64,000 bases of DNA from positions 744,001 through 808,000 of the forward strand of contig NZ_BNEB01000005.1 in NCBI RefSeq assembly GCF_016860545.1. The letters are read 5' to 3'. The notes beneath the pieces were generated by a model. It saw nothing but the letters and a program-made list of their open reading frames with translations. It had not been told where the DNA came from and ran no database searches. The position numbers and the translations under genes are program-made. The DNA comes from Streptomyces asoensis. GTDB lineage: Bacteria > Actinomycetota > Actinomycetes > Streptomycetales > Streptomycetaceae. Positions 49,139 through 56,635 of the stretch are shown here, in pieces (position 1 is the stretch's first letter; every line of letters begins with the position of its first letter).

Positions 49139-51341
49139 GCGTCTCCGCGTCGCCCTCGGCGTCGATGTGCGGCAGCATGCGGTCCAGCCAGCGGGGCGTC
49201 CACCAGGCCTTCTCCCCGAGCAGGGTCATCACGGCCGGCACCATGAGCAGGCGGACCACGGTGGCGTCGATCAGCACACTGACGGCGAGGCCCAGGCCGA
49301 GCATCTTGACGACGATGTTGTCGCTGATGATGAAGGCGGCGAACACGCTCACCATGATCAGCGCCGCGCAGGTGATCACCCGGGCGGTGATCTCCAGCGC
49401 GTGGGCGACGGAGTCCTTGGCGTCCCCGGTGCGCAGCCAGGCCTCGTGGACCCGGGAGAGCAGGAAGATCTCGTAGTCCATGCTGAGGCCGAAGATGATC
49501 GCGAACATCATCATCGGCACATAGCTCTCGATGGGCACGTCGCCGTTGACGCCGAGCGCGGGCCCGCCCCAGCCCCACTGGAAGACGGCCACGACCACGC
49601 CGTACGAGGCCGTGATGGACAGCACGTTGAGGACGGCCGCCTTGACCGCGACGAGGAGGCCGCGGAAGACGGCGAGGATGATCAGGAAGGCGAGGCCGAC
49701 GACCACGCAGATGATCAGCGGGAGCCGGCTGGCGACGATGTCGCGGAAGTCGACCTGCGCGGCGGTGGTGCCGGTGACGTAGCCCTTGGCGTCGTAGCCG
49801 GAGACCGCGTCGGGCAGGGTCGTGTCCTTGAGCCGGTTCACCAGGCCGGTGGTGGTGGCGTCCTGCGGGGCCTGGGTGGAGTAGACGGTGCCGATCAGGA
49901 CGTCGCCGTCCTGGGTGGCCGTCAGCGGGGTGACCGTGGCCGCGTCGGGCACGGCGTTCAGCGTCTTCTGCGCCTGCGACTGGAGGTCGGAGCGTTTGTC
50001 GGAGGGGACGGACGTCTGGTCGATGACGACGGTCAGGGGCCCGTTGGAGCCGGGCCCGAAGGCGTCGGTCATCAGGTCGTAGGCCCGCCGGTCGGTGAAG
50101 GAGGTCGGGTCGGCACCGTCGCCGATGTGGCCGAGCTGGATGGAGAAGACGGGGATCGCGAGGACGGCGATGACGGCGACGCCTCCGGCGAGGTACTGCC
50201 AGGGTCTGCGCTCGACGCGCTTGGCGTACCGGTGCCAGGTGCCGTGCGGGGTGGCGCCCGGCTCGGCGTCGGTCTCGGCGACGGGTCTGCGCACGTGCCA
50301 GCGGTCGATGTTCCGGCCGATGAGGCCGAGCAGGGCGGGGACGAAGGTGAGGGCCCCGATGACGGCGGAGACCACCGTGATGGCGGCGGCGAGGCCGAGT
50401 TTGCCGATGAAGGACACCCCGGACGCGTACAGGCCCATCAGCGCGATGATGACGGTCGTGCCGGAGACCAGCACGGCGCGTCCGCTGGTGGCGGTGGCGT
50501 GTCCGGCCGCCTCGGCGGGGTCGGCGCCGTTCATCAGGTTCTGCCGGTGCCGGGTGATCAGGAACAGGGCGTAGTCGATGCCGACACCGAGGCCGATCAT
50601 GGTGGCGAGGGTCGGGGAGACGGTGGCGAAGGTGAACGCGGCGGCCAGCAGGCCGAGGATCGCGAGGCCGCCGACGACGCCGATCAGCGCGGTGACCAGG
50701 GGCAGTCCGGCCGCGATGACGCTGCCGAAGCCGATCAGCAGGACGACGACGGCGACCGCGAAGCCGATCGCCTCGCTGAGGTAGTCGTTGGCCTTGGGCC
50801 GGGCGAGCTCACCGAGCGAGCCGCCGTACTCGACATCGGCGCCGGCCGCCCGCAGCGGCTGGACCGCGTCGTCGACGCCGTCCAGGTAGTCGTCGCCGAG
50901 GGTGTTGGGCTGCTTGTCGAAGCGGACGGTGATGTAGCCCGTCTTCCCGTCGCTCGACACCGGTCCGACCTTGGTCGGGCTCTGCGACAGGGGGTTCTGC
51001 GCCGACAGGACGTGGGGCAGCTCCTGGAGGTCGCCGACCGTGGTGGACATCTGCGAACTCAGCGCGCTCAGCGCCTGCTTGTCGTCGTGCATGACGATCT
51101 GGGCGCTGTAGCCGCCGGCCTGCGGATCGTGCTCCTGGAGGACGTCGAGACCCTTCTGGGACTGTGTGTCCGAGAGCGCGAAGTTGTCCTCGTAGGTGCC
51201 GCCGACGGCGCGGTCGATCGCCTGGAGGGCTACCAGGGCGACCAGCCAGGCGACGATGACGATCAGGTAGTGACGGGCGCACCAGGCACCGAGCCTGCGC
51301 AGTCCCCCACGGTGCGGTTTCCCGGCGGAGCTGGATCGCAT
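49095..51341 (-). CDS. MMPL/RND-family transporter
   Basis: A 748-aa membrane protein with the duplicated MMPL architecture: helix 1 (about 25-45), a large external domain, helices 2-6 (about 190-350; LSEAIGFAVAVVVLLIGFGS, GIDYALFLITRHRQNLMNG), a further helix (about 385-405), a second external domain and the last block of helices (about 540-720; FGLSMDYEIFLLSRVHEAW). The repeated GxDYxxF/MDYEIFL motifs carry the acidic residues used for proton coupling. Relatives export lipids, pigments or antibiotics; the substrate is unknown. It is a single gene, convergent and overlapping with the SpoIIE gene. Confidence 0.92.
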   Translation of the reverse strand: MRSSSAGKPHRGGLRRLGAWCARHYLIVIVAWLVALVALQAIDRAVGGTYEDNFALSDTQSQKGLDVLQEHDPQAGGYSAQIVMHDDKQALSALSSQMSTTVGDLQELPHVLSAQNPLSQSPTKVGPVSSDGKTGYITVRFDKQPNTLGDDYLDGVDDAVQPLRAAGADVEYGGSLGELARPKANDYLSEAIGFAVAVVVLLIGFGSVIAAGLPLVTALIGVVGGLAILGLLAAAFTFATVSPTLATMIGLGVGIDYALFLITRHRQNLMNGADPAEAAGHATATSGRAVLVSGTTVIIALMGLYASGVSFIGKLGLAAAITVVSAVIGALTFVPALLGLIGRNIDRWHVRRPVAETDAEPGATPHGTWHRYAKRVERRPWQYLAGGVAVIAVLAIPVFSIQLGHIGDGADPTSFTDRRAYDLMTDAFGPGSNGPLTVVIDQTSVPSDKRSDLQSQAQKTLNAVPDAATVTPLTATQDGDVLIGTVYSTQAPQDATTTGLVNRLKDTTLPDAVSGYDAKGYVTGTTAAQVDFRDIVASRLPLIICVVVGLAFLIILAVFRGLLVAVKAAVLNVLSITASYGVVVAVFQWGWGGPALGVNGDVPIESYVPMMMFAIIFGLSMDYEIFLLSRVHEAWLRTGDAKDSVAHALEITARVITCAALIMVSVFAAFIISDNIVVKMLGLGLAVSVLIDATVVRLLMVPAVMTLLGEKAWWTPRWLDRMLPHIDAEGDAETLSGPPDGPARERAS

Positions 51342-51568
51342 GACCTGGGCCTTCCTGCCGCGCGTGTGTCTTCCACGGGTGGTTCGGACGCCCCCGGCAC
51401 AGCCCATTAGACGTCGCACCGATCATCACGGCATCCCGGCGCGGGGCCCGGTACGGCCGTCCGGGACTTGATCGGAATTGCAGGGTGCGGCCCCAGGATG
51501 AATGGTGTTAGTGGACCCGATGACCGCACCGGGCCGAAGCCTCCCTTCGGACGCGAGGAGCAGAGATC

Positions 51569-51775
51569 ATGCCGACGTCAGAACCCGGCGCCGACCGGCC
51601 CTCCCCGGACCGCGCCACCCCCGACAAACTGCTCCACACGCGTACCGGCACCGAGGTGTCCCCGGAGGACATGGTCCTCGCCACCGGACGCGACCTGACC
51701 CCGCGCAACCTCGAATGGGCCCGCCGCAAGCTCGCCGAGGAGGGCCCGGGCGCGATCGAGAAGCTGCTGCCCTAG
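51569..51775 (+). CDS. Small conserved-looking hypothetical protein
   Basis: A 68-aa charged, soluble protein. The N-terminal third is Pro/Asp/Ala-rich; the rest (DKLLHTRTGTEVSPEDMVLA, then PRNLEWARRKLAEEG) looks like two or three helices. GAGGAG precedes ATG 51569 at good spacing. It lies 81 bp before the transhydrogenase gene and is possibly cotranscribed. Function unknown. Confidence 0.7.
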   Translation: MPTSEPGADRPSPDRATPDKLLHTRTGTEVSPEDMVLATGRDLTPRNLEWARRKLAEEGPGAIEKLLP

Positions 51776-51856
51776 GCGCCCCGGCCCCCTGATCCGGGCC
51801 GTCGACCGGGCATCCGCTCTTCCGCGGCGGCACCTGCGGCTGCCAGACTCCCGAGG

Positions 51857-53260
51857 ATGCCCGACTTCGACATGCTCGTCCTCGGATCAGGTCCCGGCGG
51901 CCAGAAGGCCGCCATCGCCGCGGCCAAACTGGGCCGCAGGGTGGCCGTAGTCGACCGCCCCGACATGGTCGGCGGGGTCTCCCTGCACACCGGCACCATT
52001 CCCTCCAAGACCCTGCGCGAGGCGGTGCTCTACCTCACCGGCCTCACCCAGCGTGACCTGTACGGTCAGAGTTACCGCCTCAAGGAGAACATCACCGTCG
52101 CCGATCTGACCGCCCGTACCCAGCATGTGGTGGGGCGTGAGACCGACGTCATCCGGGCGCAGTTGACCCGCAACCAGGTCGCCCTGTTCGCCGGCACCGG
52201 CCGGTTCGTCGACGACCGCACCGTCGCGCTGCGTGAGACCGGCGGGCAGGAGCGGCTGATCAGCGCCGAGCACATCGTGATCGCCACCGGGACGCGGCCC
52301 GCGCGGCCGGACAGCGTGGAGTTCGACGGGCGGACCATCCTCGACTCCGACAACGTGCTGACGGTCGAGCGGGTCCCGCAGTCCATGGTGATCGTGGGCG
52401 CCGGTGTGATCGGCATGGAGTACGCGTCCATGTTCGCCGCGCTCGGCAGCAAGGTCACGGTGGTCGAGAAGCGCGCCGGGATGCTCGACATGTGCGACGT
52501 CGAGGTGATCGAGTCGCTCAAGTACCACCTCCGGGACCTGGCGGTCACCTTCCGTTTCGGGGAGACCGTCGCCGCCGTGGAACGCCATGCGCGCGGTGCG
52601 CTGACCGTGCTGGAGAGCGGCAAGAAGATCCCGGCCGACGTGGTGATGTACTCGGCGGGACGGCAGGGTCTGACCGACGGGCTCGACCTGGACAAGGCGG
52701 GTCTGGCGGCCGACCGGCGCGGCCGCATCGAGGTCGACGAGTACTACCGCACCCCGGTCCCGCACATCTACGCCGTGGGCGACGTCATCGGTTTCCCGGC
52801 GCTCGCGGCCACGGCGATGGAGCAGGGCCGGGCGGCGGCCTACCACGCCTGCGGTGAGCCGGTCGGGCAGATGGACCACCTCCAGCCCATCGGGATCTAC
52901 ACCATCCCGGAGATCAGTTTCGTGGGGCGGACGGAGGACCAGCTCACCGAGGACAGCGTGCCGTTCGAGGTGGGCATAGCCCGCTACCGCGAACTGGCCC
53001 GCGGGCAGATCATCGGTGACGCGCACGGCATGCTGAAGCTGCTGGTCTCGCCCCGGGACCGGACGCTGCTCGGGGTGCACTGCTTCGGCACCGGAGCGAC
53101 CGAGCTGATCCACATCGGACAGTCGGTGATGGGCTGCGGCGGGACGGTCGACTACCTGGTCAACGCGGTGTTCAACTACCCGACGCTGGCGGAGTCGTAC
53201 AAGGTCGCCGCCCTCGACGCCACCAACCGGCTGCGGCAGCTGGACCGCATCGGGGACTGA
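51857..53260 (+). CDS. sthA: Soluble pyridine nucleotide transhydrogenase
   Basis: A 467-aa flavoprotein of the disulphide oxidoreductase superfamily, Si-specific transhydrogenase type. FAD site LVLGSGPGGQKAAIAAAKLG (9-28); the active-site region is GGVSLHTGTIPSKTLREAV, which lacks both redox cysteines, as expected for a transhydrogenase rather than a lipoamide or mercuric reductase. The NAD site is VIVGAGVIGMEYASMFAALG and the C-terminal dimerisation domain begins IYTIPEISFVG. It equilibrates NADPH and NADH in the cytoplasm. The gene symbol follows the family name. ATG 51857 directly begins the FAD fold. Confidence 0.92.
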   Translation: MPDFDMLVLGSGPGGQKAAIAAAKLGRRVAVVDRPDMVGGVSLHTGTIPSKTLREAVLYLTGLTQRDLYGQSYRLKENITVADLTARTQHVVGRETDVIRAQLTRNQVALFAGTGRFVDDRTVALRETGGQERLISAEHIVIATGTRPARPDSVEFDGRTILDSDNVLTVERVPQSMVIVGAGVIGMEYASMFAALGSKVTVVEKRAGMLDMCDVEVIESLKYHLRDLAVTFRFGETVAAVERHARGALTVLESGKKIPADVVMYSAGRQGLTDGLDLDKAGLAADRRGRIEVDEYYRTPVPHIYAVGDVIGFPALAATAMEQGRAAAYHACGEPVGQMDHLQPIGIYTIPEISFVGRTEDQLTEDSVPFEVGIARYRELARGQIIGDAHGMLKLLVSPRDRTLLGVHCFGTGATELIHIGQSVMGCGGTVDYLVNAVFNYPTLAESYKVAALDATNRLRQLDRIGD

Positions 53261-53338
53261 GGGGCGCGAGGGCGGACGGCACGGCGGCGCGGGACGGCGG
53301 CCGGCGCGGGTCGTGAACGGGGGCCGCGCCGGGGACGC

Positions 53339-53800
53339 TCACTCCTCGACGATGTGGACGGCGGCCTCCTCCGCGCCCGCGGCCCCGCCGTCGATGCCCA
53401 CGTCCCGGGCGACCTCCTCCTTCACGGCGTCGGGGTGGGCGCCCTCGTCCGGGGCGACGAGCCGGCCCGCGCGCCGGTCTCCGGCCTCGGGGTCCACGGG
53501 TTCGCCCTCGCCGCCGGCAAGGTCGCCGACCGCGTCCCCGACCGGCTCCGGGGCCTCCGGCACCTCCTGCGCCAGCCGCTGGTCGAGGCTCTCGCCCTCG
53601 TGCTGCTCGGCGGCGGTCGTGCCGTACTTGGTGACCCCGAGGGGCTTCTCCGGCGGAGAGTAGCCCTCGTCGAGGGTGTCGTCGTAGGTGCGTTCGTCGA
53701 GGGCGTCCTGGAGGTCGAGAGGGGCGCCGTCCGCCTGTTCCTCGCCGGTCCCGGACGGCTGGTAGACGTCGTCGCCCATGGCCTCGGACTGCGTACCCAT
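53339..53800 (-). CDS. DUF5709 protein
   Basis: A 153-aa acidic, mostly disordered-looking protein of the actinobacterial DUF5709 family: MGDDVYQPSG near the start, DALDERTYDDTLDEGYSPPE, GVTKYGTTAAEQHEGESLDQ and an Asp/Glu/Ala-rich C-terminus ending EEAAVHIVEE. The function is unknown; some relatives are stress-related, which I do not infer here. ATG 53800 follows GAGG. It is divergent from the APC permease gene. Confidence 0.85.
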   Translation of the reverse strand: MGTQSEAMGDDVYQPSGTGEEQADGAPLDLQDALDERTYDDTLDEGYSPPEKPLGVTKYGTTAAEQHEGESLDQRLAQEVPEAPEPVGDAVGDLAGGEGEPVDPEAGDRRAGRLVAPDEGAHPDAVKEEVARDVGIDGGAAGAEEAAVHIVEE

Positions 53801-54129
53801 GCGGGCCTCCTCGCGGTTTCGGTGGTGGTGTCCCCGTCCGCGTTTCCCGTGCGGCCCGCTCCAATCACGGCACATGCCACCCGCACGGGCGGCCCGGGAC
53901 GTTACCGATCCGTCAATCTTGAAAGCTCAAGAGTTGGGGCTATAGTCACTCGCACACTCGGAGTGACCGTCCGCGGACGCAGTGCTGGAACGGTATCCGC
54001 CGCGCCTTGCTCCGCCGACGTCTGCCGAGGTCATCCCTCTCGACGCGCGGCGGCGTTCCACCCTCACCCCCCATACGCCGCCGGGTCCTCCCCGCTCGGG
54101 CGGCGTGCACGACGGAAAGCAGCGCAACC
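53801..54129. other. Divergent intergenic region with a promoter
   Basis: A 329-bp region between the DUF5709 and permease genes. It includes an AT-richer patch at 53910-53950 with a good promoter match and the inverted repeat TCTTGA-AAGC-TCAAGA (53917-53932) across its -35. No additional gene is seen. Confidence 0.6.
53919..53946 (+). promoter_or_regulatory. Candidate sigma-70-like promoter of the permease operon
   Basis: TTGAAA (53919-53924) and TATAGT (53941-53946) are spaced by 16 bp, each one mismatch or two from consensus. The perfect inverted repeat TCTTGA-AAGC-TCAAGA overlaps the -35, which would suit a repressor. The leader to ATG 54130 would be about 175 bases. Confidence 0.5.
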
Positions 54130-55602
54130 ATGAGCAACAGCACCGGAAGAGGGCTCCAGGCGAACGTGCTGGGCACCTTCGACACGGTGGTGATGGCGGT
54201 GGCCGGCAGTGCTCCGGCCTACTCCATCGCCGCCACCACCGCCGTCCTGGCCGGGGCCGTGGGCCTGGCGGGGCCCGCGGCACTGCTGTACTGCGCGATA
54301 CCGATGCTGGGTATCGCCCTGGCGTTCAGCCGGCTCAGCCGGATCGACGTCAACGCAGGCGCCAGCTACTCCTGGGTGGGGCGGACGCTCCACCCCTTCC
54401 TGGGCTTCGTCAGCGGCTGGGCGCTGGTGATCTCGGCGACCATCTTCATGGTGGCGGGCTCGCTGCCCGCCGGTTCCATGACCCTCGCGCTGTTCGACCA
54501 GGGCCTCGCCGACGACACGGTCCTGGCCACCGTGGTCGGCGCCGCCTGGTTCCTGGTGATGCTGGCGGTGGTGCTGGGCGGTGCCCGGCTCACCGTGCGC
54601 GCGCAGCTGATCATGTCGGGCGTGGAGCTGGCGATCCTCGCGCTGTTCGCCGTGCTCGCGCTCTTCCACACCGACAACTCGCTGCCGTTCGACTGGTCCT
54701 GGCTCGGGTTCGGCCACTTCGACGGGGTGTCCGGCTTCGCGTCGGGCGCGCTGGTCGCCGCCTTCTACTACTGGGGCTGGGACGTGACCAGCAACCTCAG
54801 CGAGGAGACCCGCAACAGCCGCCGCACCACCGGCCTCGCGGGGCTGATCGGCGTGGGCGTGGTCTTCCTCCTCTTCGAGGTCTTCACCATCGCGGTGAAC
54901 ATCGTCCTCAGCTCGCAGCAGGTCCAGGACAACGGCGCCAACGTGCTGGCGGCGCTGGGTGAGGAGGTGTGGCCGGGCTGGGGCGGCAAGCTGCTGATCG
55001 TGGCCGTGATGCTGTCCACCGTCGCCACCCTGGAGACGACCCTGATCCAGGTCACGCGCTCGCTGTTCGCCATGGGCCGCGACCGGACGATGCCGTCCGC
55101 GCTGGGCCGGGTGCACCGCACCTGGAACACGCCCTGGGTGGCGATCACGGTGGTGGGCGCGGTGGCGCTGGTGCTCTTCGTCGCCTCGAACGCGCTGGGC
55201 TCGGTCGGCGACATCCTCGCCGACGCCATCTCCGCGATCGGCCTCCAGATCGCGATCTACTACGGCCTGGCGGGTCTCGCCGCGGTCGTGGCGTACCGCA
55301 AGACCCTGCTGAGGTCGCCGGCCGACTTCCTGCTCGGCGGGCTGTGGCCGCTGTTCGGCGCCCTGTTCATGTTCTGGGTCTTCGTGGAGTCGCTCGGTGA
55401 GCTGGACCCCGCGGCGATCGCCATCGGCGTAGGCGGCCTCGCCGTGGGCCTGGTGCCGATGCTCTGGTACTGGCGGCGGGGCAGCGACTACTACCGGCCC
55501 TCCCGGCTGGACGCCTCGCGCACCGTCGAGGCCGGGTACGTGCCCGACGGCCGGCCGGCCGCGCACTCCGCCGGCCACGAGGGTCTCTCCACCGACTTCT
55601 GA
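54130..55602 (+). CDS. APC-family amino acid/amine permease
   Basis: A 490-aa transporter with about twelve membrane helices. It begins FDTVVMAVAGSAPAYSIAAT, the APC helix-1 region, and has ALAFSRLSRIDVNAGASYSWVG, ALVAAFYYWGWDVTSNLSEE (helix-6 region, in place of the usual FxGFE) and RDRTMPSALGRVH. It should import amino acids or related amines with proton symport. ATG 54130 was chosen because a methionine precedes the cytoplasmic N-tail directly. The next gene begins 11 bp after its stop, forming an operon. Confidence 0.92.
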   Translation: MSNSTGRGLQANVLGTFDTVVMAVAGSAPAYSIAATTAVLAGAVGLAGPAALLYCAIPMLGIALAFSRLSRIDVNAGASYSWVGRTLHPFLGFVSGWALVISATIFMVAGSLPAGSMTLALFDQGLADDTVLATVVGAAWFLVMLAVVLGGARLTVRAQLIMSGVELAILALFAVLALFHTDNSLPFDWSWLGFGHFDGVSGFASGALVAAFYYWGWDVTSNLSEETRNSRRTTGLAGLIGVGVVFLLFEVFTIAVNIVLSSQQVQDNGANVLAALGEEVWPGWGGKLLIVAVMLSTVATLETTLIQVTRSLFAMGRDRTMPSALGRVHRTWNTPWVAITVVGAVALVLFVASNALGSVGDILADAISAIGLQIAIYYGLAGLAAVVAYRKTLLRSPADFLLGGLWPLFGALFMFWVFVESLGELDPAAIAIGVGGLAVGLVPMLWYWRRGSDYYRPSRLDASRTVEAGYVPDGRPAAHSAGHEGLSTDF

Positions 55603-55613
55603 GAGGGGACCCG

Positions 55614-56573
55614 ATGGCGCGGGACCGCTTCGCTCCCGATTTCGACCCCGACTGCGGGGATGCTCCGCTCTCCTCCACCCGGCACGACATCGTCATCGGC
55701 CGCTGGCAGGGTCTGCGGGACCTGCTGCGTGCCACCGGCCCGGACTGGCTCGCCCGCGGGCACCGGGTCCGGTTGCTCGCCCAGGCCTGCGTGGGCAGTT
55801 CGACGGTGGAGACCTGGCTGGCGGCCGAACCGCACAGCGCCGACGCACTGGTGCTGCGGGCGGCCACGGAGACGGCCCGGGCGTTCGACCTGGCGATCAC
55901 CGCGGGCCGGGGCGTGCCGATCGACCGGACCCGGATCGACGCCGCGGTGCTGGCGTGTCTGGCCGCCGCCGAGGCCTGGCCCGACGACCCGACGCCGTGG
56001 ACGTCGCTGATCTCGGTCGCCCGTCTCTATCCGGCCGGGGTGCGCCGGCAGGAACTGGCTCGCTGGTGGGACGAGTTGCACCGGCGGGACCCCTACAGCA
56101 TGGAGGGCCACCTCCAGGTCCTGCACTACTATTCCGCCCGCTGGCACGGCTCGCACGGGCTGATGTACGACTTCGCCAGGGACGCGGCCGGGGTGGCCCC
56201 GCCGGGTTGCCCGCTGCCGGTCCTGGTGCAGTACGCGCGCGTGGAGGAGTTCCGCCACTCCCTCGACACGGAACACGACCGCTCCACGGCCATCGCCCTC
56301 GGCCAGCACTGGAACAACGACGGCGCCGTCAGCGACGTCCGCCGCACCTGGGAGCGCTGGATCACGGGACGCAAGGAGGACACCGTCGCCCCCGGCGAAC
56401 TGCGTGACGTCAACTACCTGGCGCACGCCGCGTGTGCGGGCGGCGCCGCCGACGTGGGGGCGCCGCTGCTGACCCTCCTCGGCCGCCGGGCGACCCGTAC
56501 GCCCTGGTCGTACACCGGGGACCCGGCCCAGCAGATCACCCGGCGGCGCAAGGAGTGGGGGGTGCGCGACTGA
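55614..56573 (+). CDS. Hypothetical helical protein downstream of the permease
   Basis: A 319-aa soluble protein that looks almost entirely helical, with helix-pair spacing like TPR or HEAT repeats (WLAAEPHSADALVLRAATET, WPDDPTPWTSLISVARLYPA, WWDELHRRDPYSMEGHLQVL). Conserved-looking Trp and His residues (YYSARWHGSHGLMYDFA) could form a binding site. GAGGGGACCC precedes ATG 55614 and the permease gene ends 11 bp upstream. I do not recognise a catalytic motif; a role with the permease is inferred from context only. Confidence 0.75.
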   Translation: MARDRFAPDFDPDCGDAPLSSTRHDIVIGRWQGLRDLLRATGPDWLARGHRVRLLAQACVGSSTVETWLAAEPHSADALVLRAATETARAFDLAITAGRGVPIDRTRIDAAVLACLAAAEAWPDDPTPWTSLISVARLYPAGVRRQELARWWDELHRRDPYSMEGHLQVLHYYSARWHGSHGLMYDFARDAAGVAPPGCPLPVLVQYARVEEFRHSLDTEHDRSTAIALGQHWNNDGAVSDVRRTWERWITGRKEDTVAPGELRDVNYLAHAACAGGAADVGAPLLTLLGRRATRTPWSYTGDPAQQITRRRKEWGVRD

Positions 56574-56610
56574 CACCGGGCCGGCGCTGTTCGTCCGCGC
56601 CGGCCCGGTG
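56574..56610. terminator. Bidirectional hairpin terminator
   Basis: A perfect 14-bp inverted repeat (CACCGGGCCGGCGC at 56574-56587, its complement at 56597-56610) with a 9-base loop starts immediately after the stop codon of the helical protein gene and faces the convergent GH65 gene. Confidence 0.75.
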
Positions 56611-56635
56611 CCCCTCGCCCGTGTCCCGCGGAGTC

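Noticed and set aside
51857..53260. Dihydrolipoamide dehydrogenase or mercuric reductase
   Set aside because: The active-site segment lacks the CxxxxC redox pair (GGVSLHTGTIPSK), which fits the soluble transhydrogenase instead.
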